From the NCBI RefSeq assembly GCF_000621865.1, contig NZ_JHXE01000001.1:124001-188000 (forward strand): a DNA stretch of 64,000 bases, given 5' to 3'. A program made the translations under genes and the position numbers. The stretch comes from Pseudobutyrivibrio sp. MD2005. Its GTDB lineage: Bacteria; Bacillota; Clostridia; Lachnospirales; Lachnospiraceae. Positions 53,259 to 62,409 of the stretch are shown here, piece by piece (positions within the stretch are counted from its first letter, which is position 1; each line of letters starts with the position of its first letter). The notes below the pieces were generated by a model. It was not told where the DNA came from. It made no database searches and saw only the letters and a list, made by a program, of their open reading frames with translations.

Positions 53259-53288
53259 TCGCAACCGATATGGTTGCGGCTTTTTTTA
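53259..53288 (+). terminator. Terminator of greA
   Basis: GCCGCAACC-type stem (GTCGCAACC with GGTTGCGGC, one wobble) and a run of eight T. A second small hairpin (TTCCACT/AGTGGGAA) follows at about 53294-53310. Confidence 0.9.
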
Positions 53289-53349
53289 GGCTTTTCCACT
53301 TTTTAGTGGGAAGCTGAATAGAGTTTATTAAAAGTACAAGGAGGAAAAT

Positions 53350-54735
53350 ATGTTAGCACAACTAAAGAAAAAGTACATCGGAGACAAGGCATTTTATAGA
53401 AGATATATTTTCCTTGCGACACCAATGATTATTCAAAATGCGATTACAAATTTTGTTAGTTTTTTGGATAACATCATGGTAGGACAATTAGGCCAGGAAG
53501 CAATATCAGCAGTTGCCACAGTTAATCAGCTTAATTTTGTATTTTCACTGGCTGTTTTTGGCGCAGCAGCTGCAGGAAGTATTTATGGTGCACAGTATTA
53601 TGGAAAAGGTGACCATCAGGGCCACATGTACACATTCCGATTCAAGCTGTATGCAACACTTTTGATTACATTGCTTGGAATATTGATGTTTTTGAAGTTT
53701 GGCCCACAGCTTATTTCACTATTCTTGACAGAGAGTGAAGGAGCGTCACCAGAGCTGGCACTTCAGCTTGGTCTTCAATATTTAAATATCATTCTTGTTG
53801 GTCTGATACCATTTGCTGTAAACCAGGCATATTCAACCAACATTAAAGAGACAGGGCAGACCGTTGTGCCGATGTTAGCCGGAATGGTTGCCGTTGCCAC
53901 AAACGCTATTTTAGATTATTGTTTAATATTTGGTTTTGGACCATTTCCAAAGCTTGGTGTTGTGGGAGCAGCAATTGCAACAGTCATAGCAAGATATATT
54001 GAGGCTACAATCGTTATTGTTTGGGCACACAAGCATAGGGATGAGAATAAATATCTAGCAGGCGCATACAAAGGCTTTGGGATTCCAAAGAACATTTTCA
54101 ATCAGATTTTCATAAAAGGTGCACCGTTAATGTTAAATGAGGTGCTTTGGGCTGCAGGTGTCAGCGCTGTAACACAGAGCTACTCAGTTCGAGGAATGAA
54201 CGTTCTCACAGCATTAAGCATTTCAAACACAGTTGGAAATTTATTTAACATAGTTTTCATTCAATTGGGAGCTTGCATCAGCATTATAGTTGGTCAGTAT
54301 TTGGGAGCAGGCGAATTAAAAGAAGCAAAGGATGCTGATAATAAGATGATTGCATTTAGCGTATTTTGTTGCACCATAATGGCACTTATAATGTTTATGT
54401 TTGGAGGCCTATTTCCACACATTTACAATGTAACTCCTGCAATCCGCGCACTTGCAACAAAGTTTATTGCAGTTGCAGCCATCTGGATGCCATTCTGTTC
54501 ATTCAGCCATTGCTCTTACTTTACCCTTCGTTCAGGAGGAAAGACAATCGTTACTTTCTTATTCGACTCGGTATTTACTTGGGTAATTATGGCACCACTT
54601 GCATTTGTGCTTGCTCATTATACAGGCCTTGGCATCGTATGGGTTTACTTCTTCGTACAGGGTACAGAAATCATCAAAAATATAATGGGTTATTTCATGG
54701 TTAAATCTGATGTATGGCTTGTTCAGATGGTTTAG
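53350..54735 (+). CDS. MATE family multidrug/cation efflux protein
   Basis: A 461-residue membrane protein with about 12 hydrophobic segments arranged as two six-helix halves, as in MATE transporters (DinF/NorM class). Typical segments: FLATPMIIQNAITNFVSFLDNIMVGQLGQEA near the start (cited as MIIQNAITNFVSF and DNIMVGQLG), AVATVNQLNFVFSLAVFGAA, and the matching second-half PLMLNEVLWAAGVSAV. It would use a sodium or proton gradient to export drugs or metabolites. A standalone gene with AAGGAGG before the ATG. Confidence 0.93.
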   Translation: MLAQLKKKYIGDKAFYRRYIFLATPMIIQNAITNFVSFLDNIMVGQLGQEAISAVATVNQLNFVFSLAVFGAAAAGSIYGAQYYGKGDHQGHMYTFRFKLYATLLITLLGILMFLKFGPQLISLFLTESEGASPELALQLGLQYLNIILVGLIPFAVNQAYSTNIKETGQTVVPMLAGMVAVATNAILDYCLIFGFGPFPKLGVVGAAIATVIARYIEATIVIVWAHKHRDENKYLAGAYKGFGIPKNIFNQIFIKGAPLMLNEVLWAAGVSAVTQSYSVRGMNVLTALSISNTVGNLFNIVFIQLGACISIIVGQYLGAGELKEAKDADNKMIAFSVFCCTIMALIMFMFGGLFPHIYNVTPAIRALATKFIAVAAIWMPFCSFSHCSYFTLRSGGKTIVTFLFDSVFTWVIMAPLAFVLAHYTGLGIVWVYFFVQGTEIIKNIMGYFMVKSDVWLVQMV

Positions 54736-54766
54736 AAAGATCAAATCAGGTCAGCTGAAAGCAGAT

Positions 54767-54812
54767 TACAATGCATGCATCCTTGACATGCATTGTAACC
54801 GTAGTCTATAAT
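54767..54812 (+). promoter_or_regulatory. lysS promoter overlapped by a 12-bp inverted repeat
   Basis: TTGACA (54783-54788), 18 bp, TATAAT (54807-54812). A perfect inverted repeat TTACAATGCATG (54767-54778) and CATGCATTGTAA (54787-54798) overlaps the last bases of the -35 box and the start of the spacer, as expected for a repressor operator, though it could also be a weak terminator of the MATE gene (it lacks a T run). Confidence 0.8.
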
Positions 54813-54863
54813 CAATTAGTTTAAAAGGAAAATATTTTTTATTTAAATAGATAAGGAGATAAT

Positions 54864-56888
54864 ATGGCAGAGCAGGATATTAACCAGTTACTTAAGGTTC
54901 GCCGTGAAAAGCTTTCTGCACTTCAGGAGGCAGGCAAAGATCCATTTGAGATCACAAAGTTTGATCAGACTCACCACAGTGATGAAGTTCGTTCACTTTA
55001 TGAGGAGCACGAAGCAAAGCTTTTAGCAGGTCGTGCAGCAGTTAACACTGATGGTATGGATGAAGAAGCAGCAAAGCAGGCTATCAACGACGATTATAAT
55101 GAGCGTCGCGCTATTATGGATGCAGATCCAATCCATGTTAGCATTGCAGGACGTATGATGTTCAAGCGTGTTATGGGTAAGGCCAGCTTCTGTAACATTC
55201 AGGATTTACAGAACAGCATTCAGGTATATGTAGCACGTGATGCAATCGGCGAGGAATCATACGCAGATTTCAAGAAATCTGATATTGGTGATATTTTCGG
55301 AGTAAAGGGTTATGCCTTCAGAACAAAGACTGGTGAGATTTCTATCCACGCAGAAGAGATTACACTTCTTTCTAAGTCTCTTCAGATTTTACCAGAGAAG
55401 TTCCACGGTCTTACAGATACAGACACACGTTACAGACAGCGTTATGTTGACCTTATCATGAATAAGGAATCAAAGGATGTATTTATTAAGCGTTCACTTA
55501 TGATGCGTGAAATCCGTAACTTCCTTGCAGGTCGTGATTTCATGGAAGTTGAGACACCTATGCTTGTTGAAAATGCAGGTGGTGCAGCAGCTCGTCCATT
55601 CCTTACACATTACAATGCGCTTGGCGAGGAGCGTAAGCTTCGTATCTCTCTTGAGCTTTATCTTAAGAGACTTATCGTTGGTGGTCTTGAGCGTGTATTC
55701 GAGATTGGCCGTGTATTCCGTAACGAGGGTGTTGATGCTCGTCACAATCCTGAGTTCACTCTTATGGAGCTTTACCAGGCATACACAGATTACGAAGGTA
55801 TGATGGAGCTCACAGAGAGCATGTTTAGATATTTGGCAGAAAAGGTTGTTGGTTCTACAAAGATTTCTTACAACGGAGTAGAAATCGACCTTGGCAAGCC
55901 ATTCGAGAGACTTACAATGACAGATGCTGTTAAGAAGTACGCAGGCATTGATTTTGATACAGTAGCAGACGATGAGGCTGCTAAGGCACTTGCTCGTGAG
56001 AAGGGCATCGAGTTTGAGGAGCGTCATAAGAAGGGCGATATCCTTAACCTCTTCTTCGAGGAGTTCTGCGAGGAGAATTTGGTTCAGCCTACATTTATTA
56101 TGGACCACCCAATCGAGATTTCTCCACTTACAAAGAAGAAGCCATCTGACCCTACAAAGGTAGAGCGTTTCGAGCTCTTCATCAATGGATGGGAAATGTG
56201 TAACGCATATTCAGAGCTTAACGACCCAATCGATCAGCGTGAGCGTTTTGCAGCACAGGATGCTAATGCAGAAGCTGGTGATGATGAGGCTGAGCACACA
56301 GATGAGGACTTCCTTAACGCACTTGAAATCGGTATGCCACCTACAGGCGGTATTGGATACGGACTTGATAGACTTTGCATGCTTCTTACAGATAGTGCAG
56401 CTATCCGTGACGTATTATTATTCCCAACTATGAAGTCACTTAACCCAGCAAAGGCTTCACAGTCTGCTGGCGACAACAATGGATTCTTTGCTCCAAACTC
56501 TAGCATTGATTTCTCAAACGTTAAGATTGAGCCATTGTTCGAAGAGACAGTGGATTTCGACACATTCTCAAAGAGTGATTTCAGAGCAGTAAAGGTTAAG
56601 GCTTGCCAGGCAGTACCTAAGTCAAAGAAGCTTCTTCAGTTCACACTTGACGACGGTACAGGTGTTGATCGTACAATCCTTTCTGGAATTCATGCATTCT
56701 ATGAGCCAGAGGAGCTTGTTGGAAAGACACTTGTAGCTATTACAAATCTTCCACCAAGACCAATGATGGGAATTGAATCATGCGGTATGCTTCTTAGCGC
56801 TGTTAACAACCTTAAGGACAGCGAGGACGAAGAGCTGCACCTTCTCATGATTGATAACCATATTCCAGCTGGTGCAAAATTATACTAA
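54864..56888 (+). CDS. lysS: Lysyl-tRNA synthetase with C-terminal tRNA-binding (Trbp111-like) domain
   Basis: A class II LysRS of 674 residues, about 170 longer than usual. Residues 1-150 are the anticodon-binding OB domain with an inserted stretch (about 45-80). The catalytic core has motif 2 (FRNEGVDARHNPEF), EIGRVFRNEG and motif 3 in GGIGYGLDRLCML. From about residue 565 comes a second OB fold of the Trbp111/EMAP-II type (SDFRAVKVKACQAVPKSKKL, then PRPMMGIESCGMLLSA), as fused to some MetRS. The extension probably increases tRNA binding. Codon use is of the highly expressed type. Promoter at 54783. Confidence 0.95.
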   Translation: MAEQDINQLLKVRREKLSALQEAGKDPFEITKFDQTHHSDEVRSLYEEHEAKLLAGRAAVNTDGMDEEAAKQAINDDYNERRAIMDADPIHVSIAGRMMFKRVMGKASFCNIQDLQNSIQVYVARDAIGEESYADFKKSDIGDIFGVKGYAFRTKTGEISIHAEEITLLSKSLQILPEKFHGLTDTDTRYRQRYVDLIMNKESKDVFIKRSLMMREIRNFLAGRDFMEVETPMLVENAGGAAARPFLTHYNALGEERKLRISLELYLKRLIVGGLERVFEIGRVFRNEGVDARHNPEFTLMELYQAYTDYEGMMELTESMFRYLAEKVVGSTKISYNGVEIDLGKPFERLTMTDAVKKYAGIDFDTVADDEAAKALAREKGIEFEERHKKGDILNLFFEEFCEENLVQPTFIMDHPIEISPLTKKKPSDPTKVERFELFINGWEMCNAYSELNDPIDQRERFAAQDANAEAGDDEAEHTDEDFLNALEIGMPPTGGIGYGLDRLCMLLTDSAAIRDVLLFPTMKSLNPAKASQSAGDNNGFFAPNSSIDFSNVKIEPLFEETVDFDTFSKSDFRAVKVKACQAVPKSKKLLQFTLDDGTGVDRTILSGIHAFYEPEELVGKTLVAITNLPPRPMMGIESCGMLLSAVNNLKDSEDEELHLLMIDNHIPAGAKLY

Positions 56889-56900
56889 TTATAAGTATTC

Positions 56901-56938
56901 AAAGCTTCTTGGATAGAAATATCCAAGGGGCTTTTTTT
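56901..56938 (+). terminator. Terminator after lysS
   Basis: Stem AAGCTTCTTGGATA with TATCCAAGGGGCTT (internal mismatches) followed by seven T. Confidence 0.85.
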
Positions 56939-57107
56939 AAATCAAAACTTAAGAACTTTTGCGGTTTAAAGTGCTAATGCATTGCATTTCCTTTGTATTA
57001 AGAATATATGATTTATGGAGAAATTGTGAAAAAGATGATATAATTGACAACGCTGTCGTATACATAAAATTAAATAAAGAATATATTTTGTAGAAGGAAG
57101 ATTAAAA

Positions 57108-58655
57108 ATGAAGGAAAAGAAACTCGGACTTATGTCCCTCATACTGATGATCTTTACATCAGTTTATGGCTTCAACAATATCCCTAGATCTTATTACTTA
57201 ATGGGATATGCAGCTATACCTTGGTTTGTAATAGCTGGTATTTTATTTTTCGTACCATTTGCATTTATGGTAGCTGAATTCGGTTCAGCATTCCGTGAAG
57301 AGACAGGTGGTATGTATTCATGGATGTGTAAATCTGTTGGACCTAAGTATGCGTTCGTTGGAACATTTATGTGGTACACATCTTATGTACTTTGGATGGT
57401 AAATGTATCATCAGGAATTTGGGTACCTGTATCTAATGTAATTTTTGGTGAAGACTGTACATCACAGTGGTCATTCTTTGGAATTGAGTTTTTATCAGGC
57501 TCTAGATTACTTGGATTAATGGCAGTTGTTTTCTTTATCTTTATCACATATTTTGATTCAAAGGGTATTGATAAGATTAGCAAGGTTACATCTATCGGCG
57601 GAACAGCAGTACTTGTTATCAACATCATGGTATTTGTTGGTTCTATCGTAATGATCATTGCTAGACACGGCAGACTTGAGCAGCCATTTGCAGGAATGGA
57701 ATCACTTCAGGTTCCTCTTAACGTAGCATACCAGGGCAGCCCAATAATGATTTTATCATTTATTGTTTATGCACTTTTTGCTTACGGCGGAATCGAAGCA
57801 GTTGGTGGTCTTGTTGATAAGACAGAGAATCCTAAGAAGAACTTCCCTAAGGGAATCGTTATCGCTGCAATGGTAATCGTTGTTGGTTATGCATCACTTA
57901 TCATGCTCGTTGGTTCATTCACAAACTACAAGGAGATCCTTGGAGCAGGCGATATCACATTAGGTAACGTATCTTATGTAATTATGTCTAACTTTGCGGC
58001 AGCCTTTGGAAAAGCCTTTGGTGCATCAGAGGCTACACAGATAGCACTTGCACATGGTTTTGCAAGAGTATACGCACTTATTATGTTACTTGCACTTTTA
58101 GGTGCTATGTTCACATTAGTATATTCACCACTTAAGCAGCTTATCGATGGTACAGACAAGCGTCTATGGCCAGGTAAGATGGGTGAAATCGAAGAAGATG
58201 GTATGCCAAAGAACGCTATGTGGATTCAGTGTGCAATCGTTTGCGTAATGGTTCTTTTAGTTTCATTTGGTGGCGACACAATGCAGCAGTTCTTCTTAAT
58301 CCTTACAGCTATGGTAAATGTAGGTATGACAGTTCCTTACATGTTCATCTCATTTGCCTTCCCTAAGTTCAAGAAGCTTCAGGGTCTTGATAGAAGCTTT
58401 GAGGTTTACAAGACTCAGACATCAGCAAATATCTGGGGATATGTTGTAACACTTACATTACTTTTTGCAAACGTATTTGCAATTATTCAGCCAGCACTTG
58501 ATGGTGATTTCAAGACAACATTCTGGTCATTAAGCGGTCCTGTTATTTTCGGATTTGCGGCATGGGTTATCTACACAAGATACGAGAAAAAGATTAACTC
58601 AGAAAAGGTTTCTTCTGAGGAAGAAAATGCAGTAGAGCAGAAGAAAATTGGTTGA
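57108..58655 (+). CDS. APC superfamily amino acid permease (GadC/YjeM-like)
   Basis: A 515-residue transporter with about 12 hydrophobic segments. The start resembles the glutamate/GABA exchanger group and YjeM: LGLMSLILMIFTSVYGFNNI, FMVAEFGSAFREETGGMYSWM and the helix-6 AYGGIEAVGGLVDKTENPKK. That group exchanges or imports amino acids; the substrate cannot be read. Its ribosome binding site is GAAGGAAG. It is flanked by the lysS terminator and a GGDEF gene on the same strand. The C-terminal tail is Glu/Lys-rich and cytosolic. Confidence 0.87.
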   Translation: MKEKKLGLMSLILMIFTSVYGFNNIPRSYYLMGYAAIPWFVIAGILFFVPFAFMVAEFGSAFREETGGMYSWMCKSVGPKYAFVGTFMWYTSYVLWMVNVSSGIWVPVSNVIFGEDCTSQWSFFGIEFLSGSRLLGLMAVVFFIFITYFDSKGIDKISKVTSIGGTAVLVINIMVFVGSIVMIIARHGRLEQPFAGMESLQVPLNVAYQGSPIMILSFIVYALFAYGGIEAVGGLVDKTENPKKNFPKGIVIAAMVIVVGYASLIMLVGSFTNYKEILGAGDITLGNVSYVIMSNFAAAFGKAFGASEATQIALAHGFARVYALIMLLALLGAMFTLVYSPLKQLIDGTDKRLWPGKMGEIEEDGMPKNAMWIQCAIVCVMVLLVSFGGDTMQQFFLILTAMVNVGMTVPYMFISFAFPKFKKLQGLDRSFEVYKTQTSANIWGYVVTLTLLFANVFAIIQPALDGDFKTTFWSLSGPVIFGFAAWVIYTRYEKKINSEKVSSEEENAVEQKKIG

Positions 58656-58716
58656 AAGCTAGGCTAAATTATAATACACTCTGAATATAGGGGACTATAT
58701 TTAAGAGGGGATTAAA

Positions 58717-60393
58717 TTGGGTTTTTCAACTATTAAAACAACTAAAAAAATGGCACTTACTTTAATGTGTATTGTGTCAGTCCTATTGGGCTTGATTTTT
58801 AATTACACATCTATTGTAAGGGCCTCAAATAATGATAACGAGGCATATACACATCGTGTACTATGCCTTTTGTCATATAATTATGCTTATCCAACAGTAA
58901 GGGAAGAAGTCGACGGTATTGTTGCGGGGTTTGCAAATAACGGTAACGATATCAGGTATGAGATTACTTACGAGTCTATGGATGGCAAGCGCTTCTATAC
59001 TTCAGACGATATTGCACAGTTTGAAGACTATCTTGAATACAAGCTTTCAAAGGGCGAAAAATATGATTTAATAATCGCGGCTGACGATACAGCACTTGGG
59101 TTTGCAACAAATCATAGAGATTCTATATTCAAAGACGTTCCAATCGTATTTATGGGAGTAAACTCCCTTTCAGATGCAAAGACAGCTGCTTTAATCGACA
59201 ATGTTACAGGAGTGGCAGAAGTGCCTGATATGGAATCTAATTATGAGCTGATGAAGAGCTTATTCCCGCACAGAACAAAAATCACAGCCATTGTAGATGC
59301 AACTACTACCGGCCAGGGTGAGTTCGTTCAGTTCATGGAATTTATAGATAATCATCCAGAACAGGATTATCAGGTTTTAAATACGTCCAGATATTCTCAA
59401 GATGGAATTAAAAAGTATCTTTCAGAGTTAGGAGAGAATGACATTATTCTTTACTTGGATTTTCTGGAGGATGGTGAGAAGAATATCTACACTTTAGAAT
59501 CAGCATCAAGCTTTATTAGTGAGTATGCAAGTGATGTTCCTATTTTTAGAGTATCATCGGCTAATATCCAAAATGGCGTGTTAGGTGGAGTGTCCTATTC
59601 ATTTTTCGATGCAGGAAAGATAGCTGGTGAAATGGGAGTGGATATTTTATCGGGAAAGCCAGTAGATAAAATAGACCTTGTCACAGATACAGTGACAAAC
59701 ACGTATTTTGAACAATCAGCTCTGGACAAATTTGGCATTAAAGAATCAAAGTTGCCCGAAGATGCAATTATTCTGAATCGCCATGAAAACGTAATTACCT
59801 GGTATAAGGAAAATACACTAATGGCCAATCTGGTGATATTGATAGTAATTCTTTTAATAATAATTATTGTACTTCTTGCAGCAGCTAATAGACGAAACGA
59901 TAAGCTTATTAATAGCGATACCCTCACGCAAATTCCTAATCGACTATTTATTAATAAGCAGATCAAACAGATAGCTTCAGGAAAAGAACCATATGGAATC
60001 ATAATGGTGGACTTGGATTTATTTAAAAGCATCAATGATACATTGGGTCACATTGTGGGGGATGAAGTATTAAAGGAGCTTGCAATACGTCTTCATGTGG
60101 TTGCCATTGAAAATGATTCTATTGCCGCAAGAATTGGCGGAGATGAATTTATGGTACTTGTGAAAAATGCCAGCCAGCAGAAATGCATAAGCATTTGTAA
60201 ACAGGTACAAAAGATAATGCGAAAGCCGATTGAGACTACCAAAGGGGATATCCCTATTACCGTATCAATGGGTGGTGCTGTATATCCCGATGATACGGAT
60301 GATTCATCAAAGCTGTTTTCAAGAGCGGATAAAGCATTGTATAAGACTAAGCGTGAAGGCCGCAATGGATATTGCATGTATAGTGAACTATAA
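58717..60393 (+). CDS. GGDEF diguanylate cyclase with periplasmic-binding-like sensor
   Basis: A 558-residue protein from the TTG at 58717 (GAGGGG upstream). A signal or membrane helix (about 13-30) precedes an extracytoplasmic ABC-type substrate-binding domain (about 45-355, with VLCLLSYNYAYPTVREEVDG and KDVPIVFMGVNSL), then a second membrane helix (about 370-390) and a cytoplasmic GGDEF domain. The active-site motif is GGDEF at 474-478, with DTLTQIPNRLFINKQI and LDLFKSINDTLGH upstream. The allosteric RxxD site is not seen five residues before the motif. A ligand outside probably controls c-di-GMP production. It converges with a sugar-binding lipoprotein gene. Confidence 0.92.
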   Translation: MGFSTIKTTKKMALTLMCIVSVLLGLIFNYTSIVRASNNDNEAYTHRVLCLLSYNYAYPTVREEVDGIVAGFANNGNDIRYEITYESMDGKRFYTSDDIAQFEDYLEYKLSKGEKYDLIIAADDTALGFATNHRDSIFKDVPIVFMGVNSLSDAKTAALIDNVTGVAEVPDMESNYELMKSLFPHRTKITAIVDATTTGQGEFVQFMEFIDNHPEQDYQVLNTSRYSQDGIKKYLSELGENDIILYLDFLEDGEKNIYTLESASSFISEYASDVPIFRVSSANIQNGVLGGVSYSFFDAGKIAGEMGVDILSGKPVDKIDLVTDTVTNTYFEQSALDKFGIKESKLPEDAIILNRHENVITWYKENTLMANLVILIVILLIIIIVLLAAANRRNDKLINSDTLTQIPNRLFINKQIKQIASGKEPYGIIMVDLDLFKSINDTLGHIVGDEVLKELAIRLHVVAIENDSIAARIGGDEFMVLVKNASQQKCISICKQVQKIMRKPIETTKGDIPITVSMGGAVYPDDTDDSSKLFSRADKALYKTKREGRNGYCMYSEL

Positions 60394-60422
60394 AAAAGAG
60401 TGCCAGCGATGGCACTCTTTAA
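60393..60422. terminator. Bidirectional terminator between the GGDEF and sugar-binding genes
   Basis: AAAGAGTGCCA with TGGCACTCTTT (11-bp stem, 4-nt loop) flanked by A and T runs; it serves both convergent genes. Confidence 0.9.
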
Positions 60423-60426
60423 TAAT

Positions 60427-61560
60427 TTATTCGTCGATAATAAAATCATCAACATTATCGATAGTAATTGTTTTGGGCGAAAGCAAATATGATGTGATAG
60501 CTACGTTATCACTGACATAGGAAATAGTATCTCGCCTTATCTTAAAATCGAAATCATTTCCAGCACTTAAATCATCTCCAGTGGAAACACCATTTAAAAA
60601 GCTATTTACGATATATACAGTAGCCAATGCTTCATTGTTGAGATTCTTATAAATGCTCATGGACTGCTTGCCTTCTTTTATATATTGAAGGTTTACTTTG
60701 TCACCATCCTGGCCAGTGATAATGATTTTGTTATCTAGCTTATAGGAAGAATCAATGGCATCGCATACACCATGGGCAATAGAATCATTAGCACAAAGTA
60801 CTGCATCTAATTGTTGGTTGTCCGTATAATAGCTGGCCAAAAGAATCTCCATTTTTTGCTTTGCCAGGTCTGTATCCCAAGAAGGAATAGAGCAGGCATA
60901 AAAAGATTTTTGATTAGAAATAATATTTATCTTACCTGTTTCAACATAAGGCGATAAAACCTCATAGGCAGCATTGAAAAAGCAAAGAGCGTTATTATCA
61001 GCAGAATCTCCTGCGAATATTTCTATATTAATAGGCTCTGAGTTTGAGGTGTTATTCAAATCAAATGCGTCCACTATATACAAGGCTTGAAGTTTTCCAA
61101 TATAGTAATTGTCATAAGATACATAAGCTAAGAGCGTTGGGGCATGGTTAATCAGTCTGTCATAAGCTACCACTGGAATATTATTTTCGTTTGCTCGCTT
61201 TATACATGGCCCTAAAGAATCGGAATCAACAGGTGCGATAATTAGAAGATCGGCTCCGTCATCAATCATTTGATTTATATCATTGATTTGAGTATCGATA
61301 AGATTATCGCCGTATGATACTAGGACGTTGTAGCCTTCTTCTTCAAACATAGACTGAAGAAGTTCCGCATCATTAGTCCACCTTTCAAGCTGGGCTGCAG
61401 GCATGCTAATACCTATAGTGTCAATTTCAGAAGAGTCAAATGTTTCGGCGGTTTGCTGAACAATCTTGGATTCATTGGTATCGACTATTTCTTCTGTAGA
61501 GCTGCAACCACAAAAAATAAGTGTTGTGCAAAGCACAAGTGTAATTAATCTATTTCTCAT
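60427..61560 (-). CDS. Orphan sugar-binding lipoprotein (periplasmic-binding protein type I)
   Basis: A 377-residue lipoprotein with lipobox FCGC (Cys19) and a type I periplasmic-binding fold of the ChvE/XylF/rhamnose-binding kind: IDTIGISMPAAQLERWTNDAE, DGADLLIIAPVDSDSLGP, NNIPVVAYDRLI and QLDAVLCANDSIAHGVCDAI (cited in part), GQDGDKVNLQYI. No permease or ATPase lies beside it, so it may be a receptor rather than a transport subunit. Its convergent neighbour is a GGDEF protein with a binding-protein-like sensor, which could be its signalling partner (inference). Confidence 0.88.
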   Translation of the reverse strand: MRNRLITLVLCTTLIFCGCSSTEEIVDTNESKIVQQTAETFDSSEIDTIGISMPAAQLERWTNDAELLQSMFEEEGYNVLVSYGDNLIDTQINDINQMIDDGADLLIIAPVDSDSLGPCIKRANENNIPVVAYDRLINHAPTLLAYVSYDNYYIGKLQALYIVDAFDLNNTSNSEPINIEIFAGDSADNNALCFFNAAYEVLSPYVETGKINIISNQKSFYACSIPSWDTDLAKQKMEILLASYYTDNQQLDAVLCANDSIAHGVCDAIDSSYKLDNKIIITGQDGDKVNLQYIKEGKQSMSIYKNLNNEALATVYIVNSFLNGVSTGDDLSAGNDFDFKIRRDTISYVSDNVAITSYLLSPKTITIDNVDDFIIDE

Positions 61561-61696
61561 GATTCACCTCAAGTGATAATAATTAAGTTAAATACATTAT
61601 ACATCATATTAATGTGAAGATATTGTTAAATTGTCAAAAAGGTTTTGAAAATGTCAGAAAAGTGCTACAATAGTAAAAAAAGGTGGAGGGGTGCAT

Positions 61697-62266
61697 ATGT
61701 ACGATTTTATTACCATAGAGCGAAAATACGGCAGTGGTGGACACGAAATAGCTGACAAACTAGCTAAAAAACTTGGCTATCGTCTGTACGACCGTGGTGT
61801 GGTGGTAGAGACTTGTAAGCGCATGGGCTTAAGCTATGATGTTGTTTCTGGCATGGATGAGCAGAATCCTATCAAGCCGATCTTCAAGGCTCCTGGCCAG
61901 GAAATCTCTTTATATGAGCAGATTTACAACACTGAGTCAGAGATTATACGCGAAGCTGCAGAAAATCCTGGTGCGATTTTTGTAGGTAGATGTGCCAGCG
62001 AAATCCTTAAGGATAAAAAGCTGCTTAGGATTTTCATTACAGCAGATGACGATTACAGATTGAATCGCGCAAAGACTGTTGAGAAAATCAAGGCAGAAGA
62101 TGCCGCTGATGTAATGAAGAAATTCGATAAGAAGCGTGAAAAATTCTTCACTACTAATTCTAAAGCAAAATGGGGTTCATCTGATTATTTTGATTTAATT
62201 TTAAACACAAGCACAATCACAGTAGATGAGGCTGTTGCGATGCTTGAAGCTTTGGTAAAAGCATAG
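61697..62266 (+). CDS. Cytidylate kinase-like family protein
   Basis: About 189 residues from ATG 61697 (TGGAGGGG 7 nt upstream). The N-terminus, FITIERKYGSGGHEIADKLAKKLG, is the modified P-loop of the cytidylate-kinase-like group, and GAIFVGRCASEIL and RIFITADDDYRLNRA match the core and CMP-side regions. True Cmk motifs are only partly kept, so the substrate is uncertain; the group includes many unassigned NMP-like kinases in Firmicutes. A terminator-like hairpin lies about 30 bp downstream. Confidence 0.85.
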   Translation: MYDFITIERKYGSGGHEIADKLAKKLGYRLYDRGVVVETCKRMGLSYDVVSGMDEQNPIKPIFKAPGQEISLYEQIYNTESEIIREAAENPGAIFVGRCASEILKDKKLLRIFITADDDYRLNRAKTVEKIKAEDAADVMKKFDKKREKFFTTNSKAKWGSSDYFDLILNTSTITVDEAVAMLEALVKA

Positions 62267-62298
62267 GAAAATACCTTTGAAAAGCAAGGCTGCTTCTT

Positions 62299-62334
62299 GA
62301 CTATAATGGTCATGAAGCAGCTTTAATTTTGTTG
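62299..62334 (+). terminator. Terminator after the cytidylate-kinase-like gene
   Basis: GGCTGCTTC (about 62289-62297) and GAAGCAGC (62315-62322) with a 17-nt loop and a T-rich tail; promoter-like TATAAT (62359-62364) for the next gene follows. Confidence 0.65.
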
Positions 62335-62409
62335 ATGACAATTCACAAAATAAAGACTATAATACAACTAATAATTTAGTACATTAAAGTGACAGAGAGG
62401 GTGGATAAA

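Noticed and set aside
54736-54863. T-box leader of lysS
   Set aside because: The leader after the promoter is about 50 nt and contains no T-box sequence or specifier hairpin.
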